Origin: an uncultured Clostridia bacterium
GTDB taxonomy: Bacteria > Bacillota > Clostridia > Christensenellales > Borkfalkiaceae
Assembly (NCBI GenBank): GCA_934271275.1
Contig: CAKQRD010000002.1
Coordinates: forward strand, 1 to 64,000
Direction of reading: 5' to 3'
DNA length: 64,000 bases
The position numbers and the translations under genes are program-made. A model generated the notes under the pieces. The model saw only the letters and a list, made by a program, of their open reading frames with translations, was not told the origin of the DNA and ran no database searches. Within the stretch, counting starts at the first letter, position 1, and each line of letters begins with the position of its first letter. Shown piece by piece: positions 1-7,817 of this stretch.

Positions 1-3
1 AAT

Positions 4-26
4 GAGTCCGGTACAATACCGAACTC
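4..26. other. Hairpin at the left window edge
   Basis: Inverted repeat with ten-base arms (4-13 and 17-26) around a three-base loop, one G:U pair on the minus strand. On that strand it would follow the lipoprotein gene and its own terminator. Any U-tract lies outside the window, so I cannot say whether it terminates transcription or belongs to a neighbouring element. Confidence 0.4.
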
Positions 27-132
27 AATCTCAAATAATTTAATTAGATTTTTGTCCAAACTTTTGGGTTCACTTCACCTGCATTCGCCTCGTCTTTCAT
101 TTTTGGTATTTATATCCACATCGTCTTATATC

Positions 133-163
133 AAAAAACGACGCAACCATTTCTGATTGCGCC
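133..163 (-). terminator. Intrinsic terminator of the lipoprotein gene
   Basis: On the minus strand a ten-base stem (154-163 pairing with 140-149, two G:U pairs) closes a GAAA loop and is followed by GUUUUUUG. It lies 58 bases beyond the stop codon of the lipoprotein gene ending at 221, with no gene in between, so it is the natural end of that transcript. Confidence 0.8.
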
Positions 164-220
164 GCTCTGCGCTTTATATGATATTTAATCGTAAAAAATC
201 TTAATAATTTCTTCTTTTAT

Positions 221-1129
221 TTATTTTGTCTTATATAAAATATAGCATTGATAAGAATTAGAGCGATACTCGCTACTGTTAAAAAAAGAAACATTGCATA
301 GATATAACCCTTCTTGAATCGAATATTCTATAACATTCGAATAATACGACTCATCTAATTTACGATAAGAAACAAATAATTGTCCACCGCAAGGCATAAC
401 ACCGCTACTGCCACCGCTGTTGCCAATCAAATATTCTCCTGAAGAAGCATCCACAACTCGAAATTCCGGCTGCTCGCTTACTTCATAAAAATCCATTCCG
501 TTCAAGGTTACATCAGTCTTTCTTTTTCCATCTCTTTCGGCAAGATAAATTTCCGTAAATTTAGATCGAGAATCTTCATCTACATTTAATACAACTTCAA
601 ACGACAATGCTTCTGTTCCGTATTGCTGCATTGCAGGAATATCAAATTGTAATTTATGCTTCCCGACTTTATTTAAAATAGCAAATGATCCATTTCCTAT
701 TTCATTATTTGTCAAATAAAAATTGTCAAAACAAAAATCTACGTTTTCAGTTATTTGTTCTTTTTCAATATTGTACGAAACGCTTTCCACTCCAAAATCG
801 GTCCGCATCTGTGCGATGTTTGCTTTATAAACAGGCTTTCCGCTCACCAATTTATCATTTTTATATTCATATACATTTAAGGTAGGCGTACAAATAAAAT
901 AATCGAATATATTCAAGTTGCATTCATATTTTTGATTTTCTTTTGATAAAGACGTTTGAAAACCTTCATTATCAGTGCCATAACCTGATAATGAAAAATC
1001 AATTTTGTATGATACTCTATTATTTTGATAGGAACAACCACCTAATAAAGCCGGTAAAACAATAATTAACACAGTAAATATAAATGCTTTAATTCTTTTA
1101 ATTAAAAATTCGTTGCAAATTTTAAACAT
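221..1129 (-). CDS. Predicted lipoprotein of unknown function
   Basis: 302 residues. The N-terminus has a basic head (KRIKAF), a hydrophobic stretch and a lipobox ending LLGGC at about residue 32, so it should be exported, lipidated and held on the outer face of the membrane. The start is backed by a strong site (AAGGAGG, about six bases before ATG). The mature part is rich in Tyr, Asn and Ser, has no transmembrane segment and no motif I recognise; it reads like a beta-rich surface protein. It stands alone with its own terminator in a clearly AT-rich stretch beside the 3' end of tmRNA, unlike the more GC-rich genes to its right, which may mean it was acquired. No function is proposed. Confidence 0.75.
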   Translation of the reverse strand: MFKICNEFLIKRIKAFIFTVLIIVLPALLGGCSYQNNRVSYKIDFSLSGYGTDNEGFQTSLSKENQKYECNLNIFDYFICTPTLNVYEYKNDKLVSGKPVYKANIAQMRTDFGVESVSYNIEKEQITENVDFCFDNFYLTNNEIGNGSFAILNKVGKHKLQFDIPAMQQYGTEALSFEVVLNVDEDSRSKFTEIYLAERDGKRKTDVTLNGMDFYEVSEQPEFRVVDASSGEYLIGNSGGSSGVMPCGGQLFVSYRKLDESYYSNVIEYSIQEGLYLCNVSFFNSSEYRSNSYQCYILYKTK

Positions 1130-1370
1130 TCCTGTCCTCCTTCAAATAATATCATACTATAAAACAATAAAAACATTAAAAGTTATCTCATTTTCTATAA
1201 ATTGTAACAAAAAAAACTAAAAAACTTTTCTCGCTTACCCTAAATTAATATATCCATTGACAAACACCTCCGTAGATGTATTTATGTCATAATAACTGTT
1301 TTATTCTTAAAACCTACCTATCGCACACAATCATGTCTTTTTTTTATTTTACATCGATTTGCTGTATTTG
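1130..1370. other. AT-rich intergenic stretch
   Basis: Very AT-rich spacer upstream of the lipoprotein gene. It must hold that gene's promoter: TATGAT at about 1152-1157 on the minus strand is a possible -10, but its -35 is poor. It also holds an orphan GGAGG on the minus strand near 1268-1272, followed only by a five-codon frame, possibly the remains of a lost gene start. I see no RNA gene here. Confidence 0.4.
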
Positions 1371-1628
1371 TCAATCTATCAACTCAACAAACACCTCTTC
1401 TTGTTTTTTCGTTAAAACGGGCATTAGTTTCGCCCGGTATTTTATATCGGCTACCTTATCGAGATATATCCTGATCGTAGTTATGAACGTTTCCCCGTTA
1501 CTCGTTATTTTAACGTCGCCGTATTTCCCGTGCTTGCAAATAAAGTCGGCAACTGCTTCGATGCTCCGAAGCCGCTTATTTCCCGCAACGGAATGCCCTA
1601 TGAGATTCAAGTTTGCTGTTTCATCCAT
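1371..1628 (-). CDS. Small hypothetical protein (85 aa)
   Basis: 85 residues with no signal peptide or transmembrane segment. A ribosome site (AAGGAGA about nine bases before ATG) supports the start at 1628; a second ATG lies one codon-and-a-base further in, out of frame. The sequence mixes charged and hydrophobic residues in a way typical of a small folded cytoplasmic protein, and ends in a Lys/Glu-rich helix-like tail (TKKQEEVFVELID). I do not recognise the family. It lies downstream of tmRNA in the same AT-rich stretch as the lipoprotein. It could be a small regulator or an element remnant. The coding call rests on the ribosome site and on protein-like composition only. Confidence 0.55.
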   Translation of the reverse strand: MDETANLNLIGHSVAGNKRLRSIEAVADFICKHGKYGDVKITSNGETFITTIRIYLDKVADIKYRAKLMPVLTKKQEEVFVELID

Positions 1629-1787
1629 CGTTTTTATTCTCCTTGTTTTTTGTATAAAAAAAGACGCATGGTTTCATCGCTACGCGCCATATTTTTTATG
1701 TATTTAATTGTTCGCAGGGGTTCAGGTCTGTACAGAATTAAAAAGCATCTACGAAAAACGCTCTGAAATTTTCGTGATTTCGATAGC

Positions 1788-1816
1788 AAAAAAGCCTGAT
1801 AAAATCAGGCTTTTTT
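1788..1816 (-). terminator. Terminator of tmRNA (bidirectional)
   Basis: Seven-base GC-containing stem GCCTGAT/ATCAGGC (1794-1800 and 1804-1810) flanked by A6 on the left and T6 on the right, so it can stop transcription from either side. It lies about 30 bases past the CCA end of tmRNA on the minus strand. Confidence 0.85.
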
Positions 1817-1845
1817 GCTCAGGCATCTTTTTTGTGCACCTGAGA

Positions 1846-2202
1846 TGGTGGAGATGCGGAGACTTGCACTCCGGTCTTGAACGCTTTGATAAAACCTTCT
1901 ACATACTTATCCGACGATTAAATCTCGAAACCGTCACGGTCGTCGGCGACCTTGAACGATTTCCATTCCGCTGAATTCCGCTTGCAAACCGCGGAAATAA
2001 TCCGCAAGCCGTACCCCGCCTTGATTTAAGCCCCTATCCCCGCCGACGGGAAAACGAAAAAAGGGACTTACGCAAAATTAAGCTGCGTATGCTACTTCGT
2101 TATTGTTAGCATTTATTTTTTTATCCCGTTTTTACGAAGTCGGGAATCCTTCGGTATGCTTATTTTTTATCGCGGTCGCCCAATCGAATCTTTAACACCC
2201 CC
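1846..2202 (-). ncRNA. ssrA: Transfer-messenger RNA (tmRNA)
   Basis: 357 bases, the RNA partner of SmpB in rescuing stalled ribosomes. The 5' end GGGGGUG (2196-2202) pairs fully with CAUCUCC (1850-1856), followed by discriminator A and an encoded CCA (1846-1848). Next to the 5' acceptor strand is AAAGAUUCGAUUGGGC, a variant of the usual GAUUCGACGGG block of the tRNA-like domain. The T arm is CGGAG-UGCAAGU-CUCCG, whose loop has G where U is usual at its second base. The reading frame for the tag lies at 2078-2110. GC-rich segments after the tag fit pseudoknots. A strong promoter and a terminator flank the gene, and smpB is the next gene upstream. Confidence 0.95.
2078..2110 (-). other. tmRNA proteolysis-tag reading frame
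   Basis: Ten sense codons then UAA inside tmRNA, reading ANNNEVAYAA. With the alanine carried by tmRNA the tag added to stalled proteins would be AANNNEVAYAA. The AA end and hydrophobic penultimate region match what ClpXP-type proteases recognise in other species. The resume codon is taken as GCU (2108-2110); this is by analogy with known tmRNAs. Confidence 0.85.
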
Positions 2203-2223
2203 GTGTTTAACGTGTTTTTATTT

Positions 2224-2252
2224 ATTTTATCAGTTCTTAACGTTTTTGTCAA
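2224..2252 (-). promoter_or_regulatory. Promoter of tmRNA
   Basis: On the minus strand TTGACA (2247-2252), a 17-base spacer and TAAAAT (2224-2229). Transcription should begin near 2217, about 15 bases before the mature 5' end, leaving a short leader for RNase P to remove. It lies between smpB and tmRNA, so tmRNA is made independently of smpB. Confidence 0.85.
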
Positions 2253-2293
2253 GCGTGCGATTTGCTTCTGTCGCGATTAACCCTCGGTTATGA

Positions 2294-2749
2294 TTATCGA
2301 TAGTTTTTAAGCGTTCTTTCCGTTTCTCTTTTTACGTCCTTTTCCATAAGCGAACGCTTTTTATCGTAAGTGTGTTTACCTCTGCAAATTCCGAGTTCGA
2401 CCTTTACCAAAGCTTTTTTAAAATACAGTCGAAGAGGGACGACCGTAAGTCCTTTTTCGTTTACTTTAGCTTTCAGCTTTATGATTTCATCTTTATGAAG
2501 AAGCAACTTTCTTGCGCGCTTACTGTCTTTTACGTTATACGCGCCCGCCTTTTCGTAAACGGCTATATGCATATTTCTGACGAAAATTTCTCCGTTATCA
2601 AGCGTGCAAAAACTGTCTTTAAGATTACAGCTTCCCGCCCGCAACGACTTGATTTCTCCGCCGTCAAGCACTATTCCCGCTTCGAGTTTTTCAAGTATAA
2701 AATACTCGTGCGAAGCCTGTCTGTTTAAGGTTATCGTCTTTTCTTCCAT
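2294..2749 (-). CDS. smpB: SsrA-binding protein SmpB
   Basis: 151 residues, the full length of the family. SmpB binds the tRNA-like domain of tmRNA and carries it into the A site of stalled ribosomes. Family signatures seen: the start region LNRQASHEYFILEKLEAGIVL, with GGEIKSLRAGSCNLKDSF close behind, the GICRGKHTYDKK stretch, and a basic C-terminal tail (KRETERTLKNYR) that occupies the empty mRNA channel in known structures. The first 19 bases overlap the end of rnr, so the two are translationally linked. The RNA partner lies just downstream. A very secure call. Confidence 0.97.
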   Translation of the reverse strand: MEEKTITLNRQASHEYFILEKLEAGIVLDGGEIKSLRAGSCNLKDSFCTLDNGEIFVRNMHIAVYEKAGAYNVKDSKRARKLLLHKDEIIKLKAKVNEKGLTVVPLRLYFKKALVKVELGICRGKHTYDKKRSLMEKDVKRETERTLKNYR

Positions 2750-4800
2750 TTTTCCGTCCTGCCGCGTTTCGTTTCGTTTTTTACGCCCGATTTCTTATCT
2801 GCGTTCGTTTTGGTTTTACGCCCGATATCTTCCTCTTCTTTTTCTGAAAGGACAAATTCCGCCCGTCTGTCCGCAAGATTTACGCCCGCAACGACTATTT
2901 TTACCATTTCGCCGAGTCTGTAAGTCTTTTTGCCTACCGTTAAAGTATATCTGTCTCTGTCGCAGATTATTCTGCCGCCGGAAAGCGTTTCCGAACGAAT
3001 AAAACCTTCTACTCCGCATTCGAGTTCTACGAACATTCCCGAATTCAGCACGCCCGACACCACGCCGTCGAATTCTTCGCCCTCTTTGCCGGAAATATAA
3101 AGTAATTTATAATACTCGTCCACCGCGCGCTCCGCAGCTTCCGCGTTTTTCTCCGTTGCGGACGATTGAACGGAAGCAAATTGCGCGTCCTCTTCGAAAG
3201 TTTCTTCGATTTTATCCGTTCCGTTTTCGATAACGTATTTAAGTATTCTGTGCACCACAAGGTCGGGATACCTTCTTATAGGCGAAGTAAAGTGACAATA
3301 ATGTTCTTCCGCAAGTCCGAAATGTCCTTTTGCTTCCGTAGTATAATACGCCTTTTGCATAGTGCGAAGCATTACCCTGTTCACGAGCGGAAAAACAGGC
3401 GAGCCTTCCGCAGCCGATAAAATTTTTTGGAAGTCCGTGGAATATACGCCTTCTCGATTTCTTCTTGCGCTTATGCCGAGTCCTTCGAGAAACGCATAGA
3501 ACCTTTCAAGCCGTTCTTCGCTCGGATCTTCGTGAACGCGGTAAATAAACGGTATCGAAAGATAAAACGCATACTCGGCAACCGTACAGTTTGCGGCTAT
3601 CATAAACTCTTCGATAAGCCCGTGCGCAAGATCTTTTTCGTCGGCACAAACCTCTATCTCTCCGTTCTCGTCTACGGATATTCTGCTGTCTTTTACGTCG
3701 AGGTCTATACTGCCGTTTGCCGCGCGCTTTTTCTTTAATATTTCTGCCAACTCCCGCATTAAAGTCAAATCGACGGATATGTCTTCAAGACTTTTCAATT
3801 CGGTTTCTTCGCCGTCGAAAAATTTTCGGACTTCGGTATAAGTAAGTCTTCTTTTGCTTTTTATAACGGACGGGCAAATTTCTCTGTCAATAACCTTTCC
3901 TTTTTGATCGATTTTCATCAGACAGGAAAGAGTCAGCCGTTCTTCGCCCTCGCGCAGAGAACAAAGGTCGTTGCACAGCCTTTCCGGTAGCATAGGCATA
4001 ACCTTTTCGGGGAAATAAACGCTCGTGCCGCGCTCGAAAGCTTCGTTATCGATATCGCCGTGCGGCTTAACGTATTCGCTAACGTCCGCGATATGAACTC
4101 CGAGATGATAGTATCCGTCTTCTGATTTTCTTATCGACACAGCGTCGTCAAAGTCGCGAGCGTCCTCTCCGTCTATGGTAAAAACCGTTTCGTTTCGAAA
4201 ATCTTTTCTCTTTTTAACGGACTTTGAAGTAATTTTTGCCGGCAGATTTTTTGCCTCTTCTATAGCCGAAAGCGGAAATTCATCGCGAAGCTTAAATTCG
4301 TACAGCACGGAAGCAAGTTCCGCTTTTTTCTCGAATTGTCTGCCGAGAAGCTTTGTAACTATCCCCTCCGGACTTTGTTTGCGCGGATACGTCAAAATTT
4401 TGCAGACGACTTTATCGCCCGCTTTAGCCCTTATTCCCTTGCCGAAAGGAACGAATATATCGGTATAATATCTGCCGTCGTCCGGACGAACGAATCCGCC
4501 TGCACGGGCGGTGAAATACGTGCCGACAAGTTCTGTAATTCCGCGTTCAAGAACTTTAAGAACTCTTGCGGTAGTGCGCTCGCCGCGTTCGCCCGAATTT
4601 TCGGTAGTTTCCGCAAGCACGGTATCGCCGTGCATCGCGCCTTTAAGCTCCGAATGAGGAATAAAATAGTCTTTCTTTTCGCGCTTAATATCCTTGCCGC
4701 CGTGACCTTCGCGTAAAGTTTCTTCTTCCGCAAGCGGAACAAGAAAAGCATAGCCGCGCTCGTTGCCCTGCAAGACGCCGCGTATTATCTCTTTTTTCAT
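2731..4800 (-). CDS. rnr: Ribonuclease R (RNase II family 3'-5' exonuclease)
   Basis: 689 residues. RNase R degrades structured RNA from the 3' end and, with tmRNA-SmpB, removes the faulty messages of stalled ribosomes. An OB/cold-shock-like region comes first, then the RNB catalytic domain (about residues 190-510) with the metal-binding aspartates in GEDARDFDDAVSI and the HFTSPIRRYPDL motif, then an S1 domain near residues 580-650 and a Lys/Arg-rich tail (KKRR). It is shorter than E. coli RNase R because it lacks the extended N-terminal helix-turn-helix region. No strong ribosome site precedes the ATG at 4800. It lies between secG and smpB in the usual Gram-positive order secG-rnr-smpB-ssrA. 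Confidence 0.95.
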   Translation of the reverse strand: MKKEIIRGVLQGNERGYAFLVPLAEEETLREGHGGKDIKREKKDYFIPHSELKGAMHGDTVLAETTENSGERGERTTARVLKVLERGITELVGTYFTARAGGFVRPDDGRYYTDIFVPFGKGIRAKAGDKVVCKILTYPRKQSPEGIVTKLLGRQFEKKAELASVLYEFKLRDEFPLSAIEEAKNLPAKITSKSVKKRKDFRNETVFTIDGEDARDFDDAVSIRKSEDGYYHLGVHIADVSEYVKPHGDIDNEAFERGTSVYFPEKVMPMLPERLCNDLCSLREGEERLTLSCLMKIDQKGKVIDREICPSVIKSKRRLTYTEVRKFFDGEETELKSLEDISVDLTLMRELAEILKKKRAANGSIDLDVKDSRISVDENGEIEVCADEKDLAHGLIEEFMIAANCTVAEYAFYLSIPFIYRVHEDPSEERLERFYAFLEGLGISARRNREGVYSTDFQKILSAAEGSPVFPLVNRVMLRTMQKAYYTTEAKGHFGLAEEHYCHFTSPIRRYPDLVVHRILKYVIENGTDKIEETFEEDAQFASVQSSATEKNAEAAERAVDEYYKLLYISGKEGEEFDGVVSGVLNSGMFVELECGVEGFIRSETLSGGRIICDRDRYTLTVGKKTYRLGEMVKIVVAGVNLADRRAEFVLSEKEEEDIGRKTKTNADKKSGVKNETKRGRTEKWKKRR

Positions 4801-4841
4801 ATATGTATAGGCTTTTTAATATCTTTTTTTATGAAGTAAAC

Positions 4842-4877
4842 AAAAAGGCGACCCCGCGGTATTATGGCGGGATCGCC
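4842..4877 (-). terminator. Hairpin terminator/attenuator between secG and rnr
   Basis: Eleven-base stem with one mismatch (4867-4877 with 4847-4857) followed on the minus strand by CUUUUUG. It lies between secG and rnr. As no other promoter for rnr-smpB is evident, it probably stops only part of transcription and lowers rnr-smpB relative to secG. Confidence 0.7.
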
Positions 4878-4897
4878 GAAAATTATTTTTCAGGTGA

Positions 4898-5197
4898 TTA
4901 TTTTGCAGCGAACAACGCAACGATTGCGAACGCGATAGATAATACGGCGAAAATTACGCCGCTTATTACGGTGAGCTTTCTCATTTTGTGTTCAAAGGTT
5001 TTGCTTTTATTTTTACCCAAAAAAGTTTCGGTCTGACCGCCGAGCGCGCTTACGCCGGAAGAGTTGCCCGGCTGGAACATTACCACGAGGATAATAAACA
5101 ACGCGGCAATCGCCATTACGACGAGCGCTATTATCTTTATTATCGGCCAGTAGTTCCAAAATCCGCCGCTTGCCATAAGCATATCATAGAGGTTCAT
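4898..5197 (-). CDS. secG: Preprotein translocase subunit SecG
   Basis: 99 residues from the chosen ATG. SecG is the small helper subunit of the SecYEG export channel. Two hydrophobic helices (about residues 17-42 and 77-98) enclose a polar loop with the family motif QPGNSSGVSALGG followed by a FLGKNKSKTFEHKM stretch. A longer frame opens at 5260, but that point lies inside the promoter (-10 at 5251-5256), while the ATG at 5197 has GGGAG at good spacing, so the short form is correct. First gene of the secG-rnr-smpB unit. Confidence 0.93.
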   Translation of the reverse strand: MNLYDMLMASGGFWNYWPIIKIIALVVMAIAALFIILVVMFQPGNSSGVSALGGQTETFLGKNKSKTFEHKMRKLTVISGVIFAVLSIAFAIVALFAAK

Positions 5198-5250
5198 TTT
5201 TATCTCCCAAGTCGCGTTTGTTAACGCGCCGTTTTTCATAAAGTAAAAAT

Positions 5251-5279
5251 ATTGTAGCACAAACTTTGCTTTTTATCAA
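5251..5279 (-). promoter_or_regulatory. Promoter of secG-rnr-smpB
   Basis: Minus strand TTGATA (5274-5279), 17-base spacer, TACAAT (5251-5256). Transcription would begin near 5244, giving a leader of about 47 bases before the secG ATG. This promoter also decides the secG start. Confidence 0.8.
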
Positions 5280-5385
5280 CTGTTTTTAAGCACTTTCGGG
5301 CATTTTTTCGCCGTGAAAAATCTTTTTGCTGCTTTCCCCGCACGAAAAGCCGAATAAGTCTGTATTTCAATAAAGTTTATGCACG

Positions 5386-6969
5386 TTAAATAAGACTTCT
5401 GCCGGTCATTTCCTTCGGAACGGGCAAGCCCATCATTGTAAGAAGAGTGGGCGCGATATCGGAAAGTCTGCCGTCTTTACCTTCGGGATAAGGCTTCGGA
5501 AGCTTTTTACCCTTAAACCTTTCGCCGACGACGATGAACGGAACGAGGTTGGTTGTATGCGCGGTGAACGGGTGTCCGTGTTCGTCTATCATCTTATCCG
5601 CGTTGCCATGGTCGGCGGTGATAATCGCTTCGCCGCCCATCGAAAGAATTTTATCGACGACCTTCTTAACGCACTCGTCAACCGTTTTAACCGCCTTTAC
5701 CGCCGCCTCGAACACGCCCGTATGACCTACCATGTCGCAGTTGGCAAAGTTAAGTATCATAACGTCGTATTTGCCTGTACCCAGTTCTTTTACCGCGCGT
5801 TCCGCAACCTCGTACGCGCTCATTTCGGGTTTAAGGTCGTAAGTAGCAACCTTCGGCGAAGGTATAACGATACGGGTTTCGCCCTCTACGGGTGCTTCTA
5901 ATTTAGCGTTAAAAAAGAAAGTAACGTGCGCGTATTTTTCGGTTTCCGCTATATGAAGTTGCGTTTTTCCGAGCGAAGCGAGATACTGCGGGAGAGTGTT
6001 TTTAATTTCGTCCGGAGGGAAAGCAACGTACACGCCCTTAAAAGACGCGTCGTACACCGCAAACCCCGTATACGTCGGCGCGAGAAAACCCGTTTCCCTG
6101 ATAAAGTACATATCTTTGCCCTTTTCCGCGTCGGTATAAGGAGTGAATTCCTCTTGCGAAAACGCGCGGGTTATCTGGCGCGCTCTGTCGGGGCGGAAAT
6201 TAAAGAAGATTATGGAATCTCCCTTTTCTATAAGCGCAACGGGCTTGCCGTTTTCCACGATATTAGTCGGGAGAATAAACTCGTCCGTGACACCTTTTTC
6301 GTAACTGTCTTTCACGGCTTTTAAGGCGTTTTCTTCCTGCACGCCGTTTCCCAAAGTCAGCATATCGTACGCTTTTTTGGTTCTGTCCCAGTTGTTATCC
6401 CTGTCCATAGCGTAGTATCTGCCGCAGACGGAGGCGATTTTACCGTAAGAAAGCTCGTCGATTTTGTTCTGAAGTTCCGCAACAAACTCCGCGCCCGAAC
6501 ACGGGTCGGTATCCCTTCCGTCCATAAAGCAATGAACGAAGGTATTTTTTACGCCCGATTTTTTGGCAAGCTCCAAAAGCGCGAAAAGATGCGTTATATG
6601 AGAATGTACTCCGCCCGTGGACAAAAGCCCGTAAAGATGCAGGTTTTTATCGTTTTTAACGGCGTTATCTATCGCTTTTAACAATGCGGGATTAGTGAAA
6701 AAATCCCCGTCTTCTATACTTTTGGTTATCTTCGTCAAATCCTGATAAACGACTCTGCCCGCGCCGATATTGAGGTGACCTACCTCCGAGTTGCCCATCT
6801 GCCCTTCGGGAAGACCTACGTCCATACCGCTTGCGCCGATAAGGGTGGAAGGATAGTTTTCTATATATTCTTTAACGAACGTGCCGTTAGCCGCGGCAAC
6901 GGCGTTCCCCTTCGTTTCGGGGCTGTATCCGTAGCCGTCCATAATGATTATGCAATAAGGTTTTTTCAT
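5386..6969 (-). CDS. gpmI: 2,3-bisphosphoglycerate-independent phosphoglycerate mutase
   Basis: 527 residues, a little above the usual ~510. Interconverts 3- and 2-phosphoglycerate in the cytoplasm with two manganese ions and a phosphoserine intermediate. Seen: N-terminal metal site IIMDGYGYSP, the catalytic serine in MGNSEVGHLNIGAGR, the phosphotransfer-domain motifs GGVHSH, FMDGRDTDP and GRYYAMDRDNNWDR, and the C-terminal metal ligands TADHGNAD and HGHPFTAHT. Third gene of pgk-tpiA-gpmI, behind a terminator-like hairpin, so its message level may be lower than that of pgk and tpiA. Confidence 0.97.
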   Translation of the reverse strand: MKKPYCIIIMDGYGYSPETKGNAVAAANGTFVKEYIENYPSTLIGASGMDVGLPEGQMGNSEVGHLNIGAGRVVYQDLTKITKSIEDGDFFTNPALLKAIDNAVKNDKNLHLYGLLSTGGVHSHITHLFALLELAKKSGVKNTFVHCFMDGRDTDPCSGAEFVAELQNKIDELSYGKIASVCGRYYAMDRDNNWDRTKKAYDMLTLGNGVQEENALKAVKDSYEKGVTDEFILPTNIVENGKPVALIEKGDSIIFFNFRPDRARQITRAFSQEEFTPYTDAEKGKDMYFIRETGFLAPTYTGFAVYDASFKGVYVAFPPDEIKNTLPQYLASLGKTQLHIAETEKYAHVTFFFNAKLEAPVEGETRIVIPSPKVATYDLKPEMSAYEVAERAVKELGTGKYDVMILNFANCDMVGHTGVFEAAVKAVKTVDECVKKVVDKILSMGGEAIITADHGNADKMIDEHGHPFTAHTTNLVPFIVVGERFKGKKLPKPYPEGKDGRLSDIAPTLLTMMGLPVPKEMTGRSLI

Positions 6970-6988
6970 AATTATTTCTCTTCTTTAA

Positions 6989-7017
6989 AAAAGGCACGTT
7001 TTGCATGCGTGCCTTTT
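6989..7017 (-). terminator. Hairpin between tpiA and gpmI
   Basis: Stem GGCACG/CGTGCC extended by A:U pairs (6989-6998 with 7008-7017). On the minus strand it is followed by a run of U, so it looks like an intrinsic terminator placed inside the glycolytic operon. Partial read-through into gpmI is likely, since no separate promoter fits in the 58-base gap. Confidence 0.65.
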
Positions 7018-7027
7018 ATATCGTGTA

Positions 7028-7780
7028 TTAGTCTTTATAGTTTACGATTGCCGCAAAGTCGTTAGCTTTTAAAGCCGCGCCGCCGATAAGACCGCCGTCT
7101 ATATTCCTCATAGCCATAAGTTCTTTCGCGTTTGCGGGCTTCATGCTGCCGCCGTACTGAATGCGAAGGGCTTTAGCAACGTCTTGTCCCCAGGTCTTTT
7201 TAACAAGACTTCTGATATAACCGATAGTCTTGTTGGCTTCGTCCGCGGTAGCGGTTTTGCCCGTGCCGATCGCCCATACGGGTTCGTACGCGATGACGAT
7301 ATTTTCAAAATCTTCCGCCGTGATATCCGCAAATCCTTCTAAAACCTGTTTTTTAAGAACGCGTTTCGTTTTGTTCTTTTCGCGCTCGGTGAGCGTTTCT
7401 CCTACGCAAACGATAGGCTTTAAGCCGTTTTTAAGCGCTTGTTTAAGTCTTTTGTTAACGCTTTCGTCCGTTTCTCCGAAATACTGACGGCGTTCGGAAT
7501 GACCGATGATAACGTATTCGACGCCGATTTCTTTAAGCATTTCCGCGGAAATTTCGCCCGTGAACGCGCCGTTGTCCGCCCACGCGACGTTCTCCGCGCC
7601 GAGCTTTATTTTGCTACCCTTAACGGCTTCCGCAACCGTCCAGAGGTCGGTGTAAGGAACGCAAACCACGACTTCGGGTTTGGATTTAGCCACGAGAGGT
7701 TTTAATTCGTTTATAAGTTCCGCGGCTTCTTTAGCCGTCTTGTTCATTTTCCAGTTGCCTGCGATTATAGGTTTTCTCAT
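7028..7780 (-). CDS. tpiA: Triosephosphate isomerase
   Basis: 250 residues, normal family length. Interconverts dihydroxyacetone phosphate and glyceraldehyde 3-phosphate. Seen: substrate loop GNWKMNK, catalytic His in IIGHSERRQYFGE, catalytic Glu in AYEPVWAIGTGKTA (the flexible loop 6 follows), and the phosphate-binding region IQYGGSMKPANA with GGLIGGAAL near the C-terminus. AAAGGA precedes the ATG. It lies 37 bases after pgk and before gpmI, with all three genes on one strand. Confidence 0.98.
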   Translation of the reverse strand: MRKPIIAGNWKMNKTAKEAAELINELKPLVAKSKPEVVVCVPYTDLWTVAEAVKGSKIKLGAENVAWADNGAFTGEISAEMLKEIGVEYVIIGHSERRQYFGETDESVNKRLKQALKNGLKPIVCVGETLTEREKNKTKRVLKKQVLEGFADITAEDFENIVIAYEPVWAIGTGKTATADEANKTIGYIRSLVKKTWGQDVAKALRIQYGGSMKPANAKELMAMRNIDGGLIGGAALKANDFAAIVNYKD

Positions 7781-7817
7781 ATTGTAAGTCCTTTATTTTT
7801 CAAGTATTTTTTTTTAA

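Noticed and set aside
44..100. 18-codon frame on the minus strand (MKDEANAGEVNPKVWTKI)
   Set aside because: No ribosome site; in-frame stop just upstream. It could be the remnant of a gene end, but nothing supports translation.
5198..5260. Longer SecG start
   Set aside because: The upstream start lies inside the -10 promoter element; the later ATG has GGGAG.
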